This document shows, in pieces, positions 37,642 through 48,738 of a DNA stretch of 64,000 bases. A program made the position numbers and the translations under genes. The stretch's first letter is position 1; every line of letters starts with the position of its first letter. Under the pieces are notes generated by a model that saw nothing but the letters and a program-made list of their open reading frames with translations, was not told the origin of the DNA and did not search any database. Location of the stretch: assembly GCF_002895435.1 (NCBI RefSeq), contig NZ_POYJ01000006.1, forward strand, positions 1-64,000, written 5' to 3'. Origin of the DNA: Aquimarina sediminis (GTDB taxonomy: Bacteria; Bacteroidota; Bacteroidia; Flavobacteriales; Flavobacteriaceae).

Positions 37642-38328
37642 CTACAACCCTCTTTTTTGGATAGGAAATAGTTTTTGTTCAGATATCTTTCCTTTAGTAT
37701 AATAATTCCAAATACCGTCTTTACGGTCTCTTTTATAATTCCCTTCAATAATTAAGATCCCATCAGTATCATAATACTTGGTAGCGCCATGTAATTTATC
37801 ATTTTCATACGTAAACTCTTTCATCACTACTCCAGACTCAGAATAAATAATTCTCTTACCATTACGCTTTCCATCGACATAAGTTGTTTTTTCTGTAAGC
37901 TGACCATTTTCAAAATAGGTAAGCTGTTCTCCATCTAATTTCCCCAATTTATACTGCTCTGTCATCATAATTTTGCCAGATCCATTGTGATAATATTCCC
38001 ATAGTCCTATACGGTTTTTACCTACCATCTGCCCTTTACTAATTACTTTTCCTTTTTGAGTAAAGTACTTGACCTTTACTGTATCGCTATTCTTTGTAAA
38101 TGTTTTTATAGCGGTTGGAAATTTGTCGCTATTTGGTTTGTAGAATTTAAATTCTCCAATTTCTTTTCCATGATCAAAAGTACCTTCATAACGAAGTTGA
38201 TCACTATTATTATATTTCTTTTGCCATTTACCATGTCTCTTACCTTGGGCATCATAGGTATTGTACTTTTGCCCCAGGGCAGAGAAGCATATAAAAACTA
38301 AAACACAAAATAAAAATGTACTTCGCAT
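37642..38328 (-). CDS. MORN-repeat exported protein
   Basis: A 228-residue protein with a signal peptide (cleavage near ALG, about residue 19) and about seven MORN/YwqK-like repeats, each with a GK.hG.w..Y pattern (GKRHGKWQKKY, NRIGLWEYYHNG, GKLDGEQLTYFENG, GKRNGKRIIYSESG, RKDGIWNYYTKGK). Such proteins are often named YwqK-family antitoxins in databases, but no toxin partner is seen here. It is probably a periplasmic or outer-membrane-associated scaffold. It stands alone between mnmA and yidC. Confidence 0.85.
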   Translation of the reverse strand: MRSTFLFCVLVFICFSALGQKYNTYDAQGKRHGKWQKKYNNSDQLRYEGTFDHGKEIGEFKFYKPNSDKFPTAIKTFTKNSDTVKVKYFTQKGKVISKGQMVGKNRIGLWEYYHNGSGKIMMTEQYKLGKLDGEQLTYFENGQLTEKTTYVDGKRNGKRIIYSESGVVMKEFTYENDKLHGATKYYDTDGILIIEGNYKRDRKDGIWNYYTKGKISEQKLFPIQKRGL

Positions 38329-38426
38329 AATTAATATTTGATTTGGGACATTATTTCAACGAATCTAATATCCAAAAAGTATACCAATATTCTAAATTCA
38401 AAATTATAAAATGAGTATCAAAATAC

Positions 38427-38452
38427 AAAAAAGCCCCTAAACAGGAGCTTTT
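38427..38452 (-). terminator. Terminator after yidC
   Basis: Minus-strand hairpin AAAAGCTCCT, loop, AGGGGCTTTT with one mismatch in the stem, followed by TTTTTTG. It lies 22 bases beyond the yidC stop. Confidence 0.8.
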
Positions 38453-38473
38453 CTGGATATATTATATTTAATA

Positions 38474-40360
38474 TTATTTCTTTTTTGTTTTTTGTTGTTG
38501 TTCAGCCTGTTCCATTAATTCTTTCATTTTTTTCTGGAACTTACCTTGCTTCTTAGGCTTCTTCTTATTTTCTTGAATTTTTGAATGAATTTTGTCTTCA
38601 TCAATAATTACATTTTTAATGACTAACATAATTCCAATAGTAATTAAGTTAGAAATAAAATAATACAATGATAATCCACTTGCATAGTTATTAAAGAAAA
38701 ACAACATCATTAATGGTGACAAATACATAATAAATTTCATGTTTGGCATTCCTGGCTGCTGTGTTTGCATAGTTTGCCCTGTTGTCATCATCATATAGAT
38801 AAATATTGCTATCGAAGCTAATATTGGAAATAAGCTAATATGATCACCATAAAAAGGAATGGTAAAAGGTAATTCTGCTATTGTATCATAACTAGAAAGG
38901 TCATCTGCCCAGAGGAAACTCTTTTGCCTTAACTGGAATGCACTTGGAAAGAAATTAAATAATGCATAAAAAACAGGGATTTGCATTACAGCTGGCAAAC
39001 AACCACTCATTGGGTTAACTCCGGCTTTTCCATAAAGAGCCATAGTTTCCTGTTGTCTCTTCATTGCATTATCTTTATGTTTTTCGTTTATCTCAGTAAT
39101 TTCAGGGCGTAAAACTTTCATTTTTGCCTGAGATAGATATGATTTATATGTTACCGGAGACAAAATGATACGTACAATAATTGTCATTACTATAATTGCA
39201 ATACCATAAGGTAGAAAACCACTTAAGAATCCAAAGAATGGAATAAATAAGTATCTATTTATAATTCCAAAAATCCCCCAACCTAAAGGCACAATCTCAT
39301 CTAAGTTACGCTTATAAGTATTTAAAATTTTGTAATCAGTCGGCCCATAATACCAATCCATAGCATAATTAAGCTCTCCTCCCTGTAGCTCTAGTGGCAT
39401 AGACGCAGAAAACTCTTTTGTTACTTTTATATCCTTATCATCAAGGTCTGTAGAACTAGCAATATTTTTGGATGTAAAAGCTGCTTTTTTAAATGGCACA
39501 TCTGTTAAAAGAACCGAAGTAAAGAAATGTTGCTTAAATGCAATCCAACTTACATTTTGTTCCTCATCATCTGTAAATTCACTTTGTCCTAAATAATCAT
39601 CTTTGTCTCCATCATACTCATACAAAACCTCTGTATATCTATTTTCATAAGATGCACTTTTTGCATGTCTTATCCCTTGAAGTTTCCAATCTAGATTAAC
39701 AGTTTGACTGCTGTTAAAGACTTGTTGTAATCCTTGGGATCTTATGGTAAAATCTACCATATATTCATTTGGTTTTAGCTCGTATCTATATTCTAAAAAT
39801 TTAGAATCAGAAACTTTAAGCTTCATTGACAATACAGTATTGTCACCATTTTTAGAAACTGAAGGCTCAAAGAACAGGTCTTTGGTATTTAATATTCTAT
39901 TATCTGTAGTTCCAAAATTAATATTAAAAGAAGCATTTTTACCTTCTTTTATTAGATATACTGGTACTGAATCATATGTTTTAAAGTTTTTTAACAGTGC
40001 TTCAGTAATATACCCTCCTCTATTATTTATCTTAAGACTTAAAACGTCATTTTCAATCTTAGTAAATTTATCTGTTGCCGAAGGTAAACTCGCAGAATAT
40101 GCAAATGCTCCTAACTGAGATTTGGCATTAGACAATGCTACAGAATCCTGAGGGTTAGCTACAATAGCTTCGTTTTCTTTTACAAAATCAGTAGTATTTT
40201 CTTTTTCTGTTTTTCCTTCAGATTCTACTTGTTCTTTTTTGGCTTTTTCTGCTTCAATTTCTTCAGGAGTTGGTTGATTTAGATAAAACATCCAAACGAT
40301 GATTCCAAATATAAGTGCAAATCCAATTATCGAATTAAGATCAAATTTCTTTTCTTCCAT
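38474..40360 (-). CDS. yidC: Membrane protein insertase YidC
   Basis: Inserts and folds inner-membrane proteins, alone or with SecYEG. The 628 residues have the Gram-negative layout: N-terminal helix (about 10-27), a large periplasmic beta domain (about 85-345) and the conserved five-helix core with YLSQAKMKVLRPEITEINEKHKDN and MSGCLPAVMQIPVFYALFNFF. The Lys/Gln-rich tail (last 40 residues) faces the cytoplasm. It follows pyrG on the minus strand with a hairpin between them. Confidence 0.97.
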   Translation of the reverse strand: MEEKKFDLNSIIGFALIFGIIVWMFYLNQPTPEEIEAEKAKKEQVESEGKTEKENTTDFVKENEAIVANPQDSVALSNAKSQLGAFAYSASLPSATDKFTKIENDVLSLKINNRGGYITEALLKNFKTYDSVPVYLIKEGKNASFNINFGTTDNRILNTKDLFFEPSVSKNGDNTVLSMKLKVSDSKFLEYRYELKPNEYMVDFTIRSQGLQQVFNSSQTVNLDWKLQGIRHAKSASYENRYTEVLYEYDGDKDDYLGQSEFTDDEEQNVSWIAFKQHFFTSVLLTDVPFKKAAFTSKNIASSTDLDDKDIKVTKEFSASMPLELQGGELNYAMDWYYGPTDYKILNTYKRNLDEIVPLGWGIFGIINRYLFIPFFGFLSGFLPYGIAIIVMTIIVRIILSPVTYKSYLSQAKMKVLRPEITEINEKHKDNAMKRQQETMALYGKAGVNPMSGCLPAVMQIPVFYALFNFFPSAFQLRQKSFLWADDLSSYDTIAELPFTIPFYGDHISLFPILASIAIFIYMMMTTGQTMQTQQPGMPNMKFIMYLSPLMMLFFFNNYASGLSLYYFISNLITIGIMLVIKNVIIDEDKIHSKIQENKKKPKKQGKFQKKMKELMEQAEQQQKTKKK

Positions 40361-40373
40361 GTATTGATGTATA

Positions 40374-40410
40374 AAAAGCCATTATCTGATCATTCAGAAA
40401 GGCTTTTAAA
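40374..40410 (-). terminator. Hairpin between pyrG and yidC
   Basis: Minus strand: AAAAGCC pairs with GGCTTTTT and, inside it, TCTGA with TCAGA. It ends in a short T-run and so could terminate or attenuate transcription between the two genes. Confidence 0.6.
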
Positions 40411-40455
40411 ATTATATATTTAATATTTCGATTTCAATTATCTCGCCAATTACCA

Positions 40456-42171
<1,716 letters not shown>

Positions 42172-42245
42172 CTATCAATATTACACAACTTATTCATATT
42201 CGTTTAATAACTCAAGAAAAATAAAAATAATCATACGGGGTAAAC

Positions 42246-42289
42246 ATAAACTAAAAAATCCTGCCATAAGGCAGGATTTTTTAGTTTAT
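42246..42289 (-). terminator. Very strong terminator after the DUF5606 gene
   Basis: A 20-bp perfect stem (42246-42265 with 42270-42289) closes the four-base loop ATAA; its core AATCCTGCC/GGCAGGATT is bordered by A- and T-runs. It can work on both strands. Confidence 0.9.
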
Positions 42290-42300
42290 AATAGTTTTTT

Positions 42301-42723
42301 TTATTCTTCTTCTTCAGAATTATTATTTTCTTCTGGCTCAGAAAAATCCGTCATCCCTTTGGCTTGTAATATATTATACCATTGAATCACTTTTTTCATA
42401 TCACTAGCATATACTCTATCTTCATCATAATCTGGTAACACCTCACTAAAATAAGTTTCTAACTTATTCTTAGATTCTTTATGACTTATTGCCTGTTCCC
42501 CATTCTCTTTTTCATGAATCTTTTTAAAGATCTCTCTCAAAGGAACTTCTTCTGTGAATGTATAAATTGCAATCTCACTAAGTACACTTACATTATGTCT
42601 TATACTTACTGATAATCTCTTACCGTCTAATAAAGATTCTGCTAAAAAGCCACTTCTTGTCTGTGTTTTTAACTCGTATAACCCTGGTTTACCCGAAATT
42701 GCTAATATTTTATCTAAGCTCAT
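42301..42723 (-). CDS. DUF5606 family protein
   Basis: A 140-residue cytoplasmic protein found widely in Flavobacteriia. The first 70 residues (ILAISGKPGLYELKTQTRSGFLAESL, and IAIYTFTEEVPLREIFKKI) form the recognisable domain; the C-terminus is acidic (EPEENNNSEEEE). Function is unknown. Here it follows ruvX and def, a neighbourhood I recall as common in this group, with a 183-base gap to def. Confidence 0.82.
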   Translation of the reverse strand: MSLDKILAISGKPGLYELKTQTRSGFLAESLLDGKRLSVSIRHNVSVLSEIAIYTFTEEVPLREIFKKIHEKENGEQAISHKESKNKLETYFSEVLPDYDEDRVYASDMKKVIQWYNILQAKGMTDFSEPEENNNSEEEE

Positions 42724-42906
42724 ATATTTTCATCTGTTTATGATATATTCTTTTTTAAAGGTCAGATGTAATTCGTAAAGTAATTTATTTCATACTAATA
42801 TTGAAAATCAAAACTATACTCATTTCTCTTCAAAGTTGGCAAATATCTATAGTTCGTTTTAAAAATCAAACATTAACCATCATAAATATTTAAAAGTTAA
42901 GTGTAA

Positions 42907-43497
42907 TTATCTTCCTTTTTTCAACAAAGGAAAACGCATACGATAATCTGATTTTATTTTTCCCTTAGAAATATTTGATAGTTTTCCTTTTATCAAACGT
43001 TTTTTTAGGCTAGATAGTTTATCCGTAAACAAAACTCCTTCAATATGATCATACTCATGTTGAATTACCCTTGCAGCAAGCCCATCGTAAGTTTCTGTAT
43101 GCTCTACAAAATTTTCATCAAAGTAATTAATCTTAATTGTTTCATGTCGAAACACATCTTCCCTTACATCTGGGATACTCAAGCATCCTTCAGAAAAAGC
43201 CCACTCTTCCCCGGTTTCTTCAAGAATAGTAGCGTTTACAAATACTTTTTTAAACCCTTTTAATTTATTAGCTTCTTCCTCAGAAAGCTCTTCATCTTCA
43301 GAAAAAGGTTCTGCATCAACAATAAATAATCTTAAAGGAAGCCCTATTTGAGGTGCAGCTAGTCCAACACCATGTGCATTATACATAGTCTCGAACATAT
43401 TCGCAATAAGTTCTGAGAATTGAGGGTAATCTTTTGTAATCTCCTTTCCTTTTTTCTTTAGTACTGGGTCTCCGTATGCTACAATTGGAAGTATCAT
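42907..43497 (-). CDS. def: Peptide deformylase
   Basis: Removes the formyl group from the N-terminal Met of new proteins. The 196 residues hold all three metal-site motifs: GVGLAAPQIG (43-52), EGCLSIP with metal ligand Cys105, and HEYDH with His147, catalytic Glu148 and His151. Family start MILPIVAYGDPVL. An acidic insertion (about 65-80) is present, as in other Bacteroidota enzymes. It starts 28 bases after ruvX and is probably cotranscribed. Confidence 0.97.
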   Translation of the reverse strand: MILPIVAYGDPVLKKKGKEITKDYPQFSELIANMFETMYNAHGVGLAAPQIGLPLRLFIVDAEPFSEDEELSEEEANKLKGFKKVFVNATILEETGEEWAFSEGCLSIPDVREDVFRHETIKINYFDENFVEHTETYDGLAARVIQHEYDHIEGVLFTDKLSSLKKRLIKGKLSNISKGKIKSDYRMRFPLLKKGR

Positions 43498-43525
43498 ATT
43501 TTTATTTATTATTTCTAAATTCTAA

Positions 43526-43936
43526 TTATTGATTATACAAATAATCCTGAAGTATAATCGTTGCACTAATCTGATCCACCAATGACTTATCTCTTCTTTT
43601 CTTTTTTGAAATACCGCTTGCAAGCATTGTATCAAAAGCCATTTTAGATGTAAAGCGTTCGTCTATTCTTGTTACGGGAATATCAGGAAGTACTTTATTT
43701 AGTTTTTCTAAAAATGGTTTAATTAGTTTTTCGCTCTCTGAGGCCTCTCCATGCAATCTTTTAGGCTCTCCAACCACAAAAAGTTCTACTTCCTCCCTAG
43801 ACACATACTCTATCAACCATGCTAATAAACTTTTAGTATCCACGGTTGTCAATCCTGAAGCAATTATCTGAGATTCGTCAGTAACCGCAATTCCACAACG
43901 CTTTCCTCCATAGTCAATTGCCAAAATTCGTGCCAT
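43526..43936 (-). CDS. ruvX: Putative Holliday junction resolvase RuvX/YqgF
   Basis: RNase H-fold nuclease of the YqgF family, involved in rRNA maturation and possibly recombination. The 136 residues show the catalytic Asp7 in LAIDYGGKRCGIAVTD, then VVGEPKRLHGE, the Glu in RIDERFTSKMA and the final Asp in KSLVDQISATIILQDYL. Usual length. First gene of the ruvX-def unit; its -7 box is at 43951-43958. Confidence 0.94.
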   Translation of the reverse strand: MARILAIDYGGKRCGIAVTDESQIIASGLTTVDTKSLLAWLIEYVSREEVELFVVGEPKRLHGEASESEKLIKPFLEKLNKVLPDIPVTRIDERFTSKMAFDTMLASGISKKKRRDKSLVDQISATIILQDYLYNQ

Positions 43937-43950
43937 GCATATTTTTTTTG

Positions 43951-43958
43951 CAAAAGTA
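43951..43958 (-). promoter_or_regulatory. -7 box upstream of ruvX
   Basis: Minus-strand TACTTTTG, ending 14 bases before the ruvX ATG. It fits TAnnTTTG; the -33 element is not clear. Confidence 0.55.
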
Positions 43959-44065
43959 TAATTTTATTACAAAAACTACATTATTTATTAATGGTTTCCT
44001 AAAATATGGTTTATCAGTAATTTTTTCGATGGAAGCTATTATCTTTACCAAAATTTTTCATTCAA

Positions 44066-44881
44066 ATGAACCAACTAAAAGAAAGCATAGAAAAAGCTTG
44101 GAACAATAGAGAGCTTTTAAAAGAATCAAATACGCAAGCCGCTATACGAGAAGTTGTTAACTTACTAGATAGTGGAGAACTACGAGTAGCAGAACCTATT
44201 GAAGGTGGCTGGCAAGTAAATGAATGGGTAAAAAAAGGTGTTGTACTATACTTTCCTATCCAGAAAATGGAAACCCTTGAAGCAGGAATTTTTGAGTATC
44301 ATGATAAAATTCCATTAAAAAAAGGATATGAGGCAAAAGGAATTAGAGTTGTTCCTAATGCCGTAGCTCGTCATGGCGCATACATTTCTCCTGGTACCAT
44401 TCTAATGCCTAGTTATGTAAACATTGGTGCCTATGTAGACAAAGGCACTATGGTCGATACATGGGCTACTGTAGGTAGTTGTGCCCAAATAGGAAAAAAC
44501 GTTCATCTTAGCGGAGGTGTTGGTATTGGCGGTGTTTTAGAACCATTACAAGCAGCACCAGTAATTATAGAAGACAATGCTTTTATTGGATCTCGGTGTA
44601 TTGTTGTCGAAGGTGTACGAGTAGAAAAAGAAGCCGTACTTGGTGCAAATGTTGTATTAACAGCTTCTACCAAAATTATTGATGTAACTGGGGATACTCC
44701 AATAGAAAGAAAAGGAGTAGTTCCGTCTGGATCTGTTGTAATCCCTGGAAGCTATACTAAAAAGTTTGCTGCTGGCGAATATAATGTACCTTGCGCGCTA
44801 ATTATCGGAAAACGTAAAGAAAGCACAGATAAGAAAACTTCACTTAATGATGCACTACGTGAATATGATGTAGCAGTATGA
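44066..44881 (+). CDS. dapD: Tetrahydrodipicolinate N-succinyltransferase
   Basis: Succinylates tetrahydrodipicolinate in the lysine/diaminopimelate pathway. The 271 residues have an N-terminal helical domain (MNQLKESIEKAWNNRELL) and a left-handed beta-helix of hexapeptide repeats (about 105-220; VNIGAYVDKGTMVDTWATVG, IGKNVHLSGGVGIGGVLEP). Length is standard. The frame is open upstream; the ATG at 44066 gives the family N-terminus. A TATCTTTA 22 bases upstream could be its -7 box. It is divergent from ruvX and ends at a clear terminator. Confidence 0.96.
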   Translation: MNQLKESIEKAWNNRELLKESNTQAAIREVVNLLDSGELRVAEPIEGGWQVNEWVKKGVVLYFPIQKMETLEAGIFEYHDKIPLKKGYEAKGIRVVPNAVARHGAYISPGTILMPSYVNIGAYVDKGTMVDTWATVGSCAQIGKNVHLSGGVGIGGVLEPLQAAPVIIEDNAFIGSRCIVVEGVRVEKEAVLGANVVLTASTKIIDVTGDTPIERKGVVPSGSVVIPGSYTKKFAAGEYNVPCALIIGKRKESTDKKTSLNDALREYDVAV

Positions 44882-44900
44882 TGATAATGATATAGAAAAA

Positions 44901-44941
44901 TTGAGCTTATCTTAAAACAAGAAGGTAAGCTCAACTATTTT
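44901..44941 (+). terminator. Terminator after dapD
   Basis: TTGAGCTTATCTT (44901-44913) pairs with AAGGTAAGCTCAA (44922-44934), 13 bp with one G-U pair, followed by CTATTTT. Confidence 0.75.
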
Positions 44942-44953
44942 GAACAATAGTTT

Positions 44954-46015
44954 ATGAAAATTTTGGTTATTCAACAAAAAATGATTGGAGATGTGCTTGC
45001 AAGTACTATTATTTGTGAAGCTCTACAAAAGGAATACCCTGATGCAACCATTGATTTTTTGGTAAATTCTAATACAAAACCTGTAATAACTGAAAGCCCC
45101 TTTTTTGATCATATTATTGAATTTAAAGATGAGTATCAAAATAACAAAAAGGCTCTTTATGCCTTTCTAAAACAGATACGAAAAGCTAAATATGACCATG
45201 TAATTGATGCGTACGGAAAATTAGAAAGTAATCTTATTACTTTGTTTTCTGGAGCATCGCAAAGAATATCTTTTTACAAGTGGTATTCTCAGTTTTTATA
45301 TACCAAAACCATTAAAAGAAATTCTGAATCCATTACAAATGCAAGTACAGCAATAGAAAATAGACTACGTTTAGTTTTTCCTGAAAACAGAGTGATTTCA
45401 GAAATCTCAAAACCAAAAATATTTCTAACTAAAGAAGAAAAAGAAAAGGCCAGAGAGTTTATAGAATCTAATGGGATTACTACAAAAACTCCCTTGATCA
45501 TGATTAGTGTTTTAGGAAGTGAAGCAAAGAAAACACTTCCTTTTGAATATATGGCAAAGGTAATAGACACAATAGTAGCTTCTACAGGAGCAAATATCCT
45601 TTTTAATTATATTCCAAATCAAGAAAAAGATGCTCGTACTATATATGATCTTACAAATTATAAAACTCAAAAAAACATTCACTTTGATGTTTTTGCTAAA
45701 AGTTTAAGAGGCTTCCTTGCAATTCTCTCTCTCTGTGATACACTGATTGGCAATGAGGGTGGTGCTGTAAATATGGCTAAAGCATTAGAAATACCTACTT
45801 TCACTATTTTCTCTCCCTGGATCAACAAAAAAGATTGGAACATGTTTGAGGATGGAGAAACACAAATATCTGTTCATCTTGCAGATTATCTTCCCGGTTT
45901 ATTTTTACACAAAAAAACTAAAGAACTTAAGAGTCAATCTTTAGAGCTTTACACACATTTCAAACCCGAATTATTCACTGATCAACTATATAAATTTCTG
46001 AGTAAAAATTTATAA
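44954..46015 (+). CDS. Glycosyltransferase family 9 (heptosyltransferase-like)
   Basis: A 353-residue GT-B enzyme that likely adds a sugar to the lipopolysaccharide core. N-terminal KILVIQQKMIGDVLASTIICEAL matches the GT9 start, and the C-terminal donor-binding domain has GNEGGAVNMAKALEIPTFTIFSPW (about 268-291). The donor (heptose or another ADP-sugar) cannot be told. It opens a group of glycan genes that runs to 50779. Confidence 0.9.
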   Translation: MKILVIQQKMIGDVLASTIICEALQKEYPDATIDFLVNSNTKPVITESPFFDHIIEFKDEYQNNKKALYAFLKQIRKAKYDHVIDAYGKLESNLITLFSGASQRISFYKWYSQFLYTKTIKRNSESITNASTAIENRLRLVFPENRVISEISKPKIFLTKEEKEKAREFIESNGITTKTPLIMISVLGSEAKKTLPFEYMAKVIDTIVASTGANILFNYIPNQEKDARTIYDLTNYKTQKNIHFDVFAKSLRGFLAILSLCDTLIGNEGGAVNMAKALEIPTFTIFSPWINKKDWNMFEDGETQISVHLADYLPGLFLHKKTKELKSQSLELYTHFKPELFTDQLYKFLSKNL

Positions 46016-46245
46016 TTACTACTTAATAGGATTAAACCATTAGAGCAAAAACAATTCTTATAGATAGTAATGTTTTTAATAATACTCTAAAATTCAACTT
46101 CGTGTATAATAGCAATTCGTTTTTAATTCTTTAAAATTTTTAGTCAAATATAGCCCAATCACCAATAACTTTCGATTGTTTAACACAATCTAAATAAAAT
46201 ACAAGTTTAATTACTTTTGAAACGACCAATTATTGTAAAATTAAC

Positions 46246-46253
46246 TATTTTTG
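46246..46253 (+). promoter_or_regulatory. -7 box upstream of the first GT2 gene
   Basis: TATTTTTG, ending 30 bases before the ATG at 46284. The last three bases are an in-frame TTG, so a start there would lie inside the promoter. Confidence 0.5.
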
Positions 46254-46283
46254 CGTGGCATTATCTACAAAACAACATCAACA

Positions 46284-47045
46284 ATGATCAAGCTCTCTGG
46301 AGTTATTATTACTTATAATGAAGAAAGAAAAATTGAACAGTGCTTAGCCTCTCTTCAAGGAGTAGTAGATGAGATTGTTGTTGTTGATTCTTTTTCAACT
46401 GATAAGACTGAAGAAATTTGCAAAAAATACAATGCTAAATTTGTAAAACAAAAATTCCTAGGATATAAGGAACAAAAGAATTTTGTTATCACACAAGCTT
46501 CACATGATTATATCATCTCTCTTGATGGAGATGAAGCTTTGTCCCCAGAACTTCGAGAGTCTATTATAAAATTAAAATCCAACTGGGTTCATGATGGATA
46601 TTACATGAATCGATATAATAATTTTTGTGGACAATGGATAAACCATTCTGATTGGTATCCTGACAAAAAATTGAGAGCTTTTAAAAAAGGGAAAGGTGAA
46701 TGGAAAGGTATTAATCCTCACGATTCTTACAAATTGTATAATCCAAAAAAATGCGGAAAATTAAAAGGTGATATCCTTCATTGGAACTACCCTACCTACA
46801 GTGCTTATAATACCCAAATTGAAAAGTTCTCTACAATCTCTGCGCATTCATATTATGAACTTGGAAAAAATGCCACATTATGGAAAATCTTATTTAACCC
46901 TACCTGGGCATTTTTTAAAGCATACTTTCTTCGTCTTGGTTTTTTAGATGGGTTAAATGGCTTTCTAATTTGTATTCAAACCGCCAACCTTACTTTTTTA
47001 AAGTATGTAAAACTAAGAGAGTTGATTAAAAAAAATAAAGAATAA
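46284..47045 (+). CDS. Glycosyltransferase family 2, lipopolysaccharide core type
   Basis: A 253-residue GT-A enzyme. LSGVIITYNEERKIEQCL opens the nucleotide-binding fold, VVDSFSTDKT follows, and the DxD-type motif is in SLDGDEALS (about 86-94). Overall resemblance is to the WaaE/KdtX group that glucosylates the inner core. The ATG at 46284 is chosen over a TTG at 46251, which overlaps a -7 box. It stands after a 268-base gap from the GT9 gene. Confidence 0.9.
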   Translation: MIKLSGVIITYNEERKIEQCLASLQGVVDEIVVVDSFSTDKTEEICKKYNAKFVKQKFLGYKEQKNFVITQASHDYIISLDGDEALSPELRESIIKLKSNWVHDGYYMNRYNNFCGQWINHSDWYPDKKLRAFKKGKGEWKGINPHDSYKLYNPKKCGKLKGDILHWNYPTYSAYNTQIEKFSTISAHSYYELGKNATLWKILFNPTWAFFKAYFLRLGFLDGLNGFLICIQTANLTFLKYVKLRELIKKNKE

Positions 47046-47165
47046 GTCAACTCCTTAAGAACTCCACACTTTAAAAAAACAAAGCATCACTATCTTATTG
47101 GTCATGGGTAAAAACTAAGAAAGTTTAAAAGAAATAGAATTTTAACTAAAAGTCGCAAATTACTT

Positions 47166-47942
47166 TTATTCTCTATATTTTGCTTTCCAAAAAAACACTT
47201 TCCTCTTTATTCTTCGCTTGCGATAATATCTACCCTGAAACTCTTGGGTATATTGCCACATTAGATCAAATATTTCCTTTTCATTCTCTCCTGTACACTT
47301 AGCATATTCATTACTCATCACACTAACCATAGATTCATGGATTGTTAATTTTGCAAAGTTCTTCACTCTAGTATCAAAATTCATTTCCCCAAATTTCATA
47401 CGATTAAGATCTACCAGATAAAACTCATAACCTTCTTCGTTTTTTTTTATTAACGTATTACCAGGAGAATGATCTAAAAAATTAACTCCACATTTGTGCA
47501 ATTTATATGTAAATCTTGTAAAAGCCCTTAGAATAACCTCATAGTCAGGTATATCAAAATCTGTTGTTAATTCACGGTATGTTAGATCACATTCTATTAG
47601 TTTACTCACATAGTAGCTTTCTTTAAACAGAACAGGTGTCACACATAAGTTGTATGCTAAAGGAAAAGGAGTATCAATTCCTAATTCTAATAATTTATTG
47701 GCGTAATTATACGATCGCTCTGCTTTTGATTTCCTAAAGAACCTGTAAACAATTTGATTTATGAAATTAGGGACTTTAAAGGATTTAATTGTGTATTTTT
47801 CACCTTCAACCTCGACGATCTTTATTACATTCCGTTCTGCATCTCCAAGTATATCTGTGTATTTTTCAAAATTTGCTATAGTTTCTTTGACTTTAGCTCC
47901 AATTGATTCGTAATTGGGATGAATTTTAAATTTATGCTGCAT
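47166..47942 (-). CDS. Lipopolysaccharide (Kdo) kinase-like protein
   Basis: A 258-residue protein-kinase-like enzyme that probably phosphorylates Kdo or another core sugar of lipid A. Kinase landmarks: Lys53 (YTIKSF) and Glu75 in the N-lobe, catalytic-loop Asp157 with Asn162 (FLDHSPGNTLI) and metal-binding Asp178 (FYLVDLNRM). The C-terminus is very basic (YYRKRRIKRK), as expected for contact with membrane lipid. It lies 8 bases after a methyltransferase gene on the minus strand, within the glycan group. Confidence 0.85.
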   Translation of the reverse strand: MQHKFKIHPNYESIGAKVKETIANFEKYTDILGDAERNVIKIVEVEGEKYTIKSFKVPNFINQIVYRFFRKSKAERSYNYANKLLELGIDTPFPLAYNLCVTPVLFKESYYVSKLIECDLTYRELTTDFDIPDYEVILRAFTRFTYKLHKCGVNFLDHSPGNTLIKKNEEGYEFYLVDLNRMKFGEMNFDTRVKNFAKLTIHESMVSVMSNEYAKCTGENEKEIFDLMWQYTQEFQGRYYRKRRIKRKVFFWKAKYRE

Positions 47943-47950
47943 TCTTAAAG

Positions 47951-48598
47951 CTATTTTTTATAAGTAGCTACTGTGGCATACTGTGGATATCTTATATCCA
48001 ATTGAGTAAAAAGAACGAGAATATTATATAAATACGGCTTAATCGATTTGCTCATATTTATCCCCTCATGTACTACTATAGAATATCCTAGTTCTTCATA
48101 CATTCTAAGGATACTTTTCTCAGTAAAAAAACGGAGATGAGTTCTATCCATGACACCAAAATCTTCGTATTTCCAATCTTTATTAACTAAAACACGTTTA
48201 AATGTATTATGATACCTAACATTGGGAATAGAACTTATCAAGACACCATCAATAGTCAATTTGCTCTTTACCTTATCCAACACCATATACGGATCAACCA
48301 AATGCTCCAACACATCATTAAAATAGATAACATCAAAGTACTGATCAGGCAGTTCATCTAGATAATCTTCACATTTCCCAGAGAATACTTTATCTAGCTT
48401 TTCTTTAGCAAGTTGTGCTTCACTATCCATATATTCAATACCCCAAACTTCAGCAGATGTTCGCTCTTTTAACACACTAGCAAATGCACCATTACCACAA
48501 CCAATATCAATAATTGTTTTTGGATCTTCAGGTAGATACTTAATCATTTCATGACGGATATTATCATAATACCCGTCTGGTTTATTTTCGTAATCCAT
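47951..48598 (-). CDS. Class I SAM-dependent methyltransferase
   Basis: A 215-residue methyltransferase with motif I IDIGCGNGAFASVL (about 36-49), an acidic loop at GIEYMDSEA, and IYFNDVLEHLVDPYMVLDKV (motif III region). The substrate is unknown; the glycan neighbourhood suggests a sugar or a polysaccharide end group. The ATG at 48598 directly follows an in-frame TTG at 48601. It shares an operon with the Kdo-kinase-like gene. The -7 box is at 48614-48621. Confidence 0.88.
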   Translation of the reverse strand: MDYENKPDGYYDNIRHEMIKYLPEDPKTIIDIGCGNGAFASVLKERTSAEVWGIEYMDSEAQLAKEKLDKVFSGKCEDYLDELPDQYFDVIYFNDVLEHLVDPYMVLDKVKSKLTIDGVLISSIPNVRYHNTFKRVLVNKDWKYEDFGVMDRTHLRFFTEKSILRMYEELGYSIVVHEGINMSKSIKPYLYNILVLFTQLDIRYPQYATVATYKK

Positions 48599-48613
48599 CA
48601 ATTAGTATTTCTG

Positions 48614-48621
48614 CAAATATA
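48614..48621 (-). promoter_or_regulatory. -7 box upstream of the methyltransferase-kinase unit
   Basis: Minus-strand TATATTTG ending 15 bases before the methyltransferase ATG. It fits TAnnTTTG; no -33 TTG was found at the standard distance. Confidence 0.55.
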
Positions 48622-48688
48622 TTCAAATTACAATACCTATTTTAAATTAAAATTATTTAACAAGGATCTCGTATACATATTTCTTTAG

Positions 48689-48720
48689 TTTGTTAAATCC
48701 ACTAGCAACTTGTACTTTTG
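48689..48720 (+). promoter_or_regulatory. Promoter of the GT2-GT4 unit
   Basis: TTTG (48689-48692), a 20-base spacer, and TACTTTTG (48713-48720), ending 18 bases before the ATG at 48739. A good match to the Bacteroidota promoter. Confidence 0.7.
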
Positions 48721-48738
48721 AATTCTAAGAAAAAGATA

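Noticed and set aside
37642..38328. MORN protein as an antitoxin
   Set aside because: The YwqK antitoxin name is a database habit; no toxin gene is beside it.
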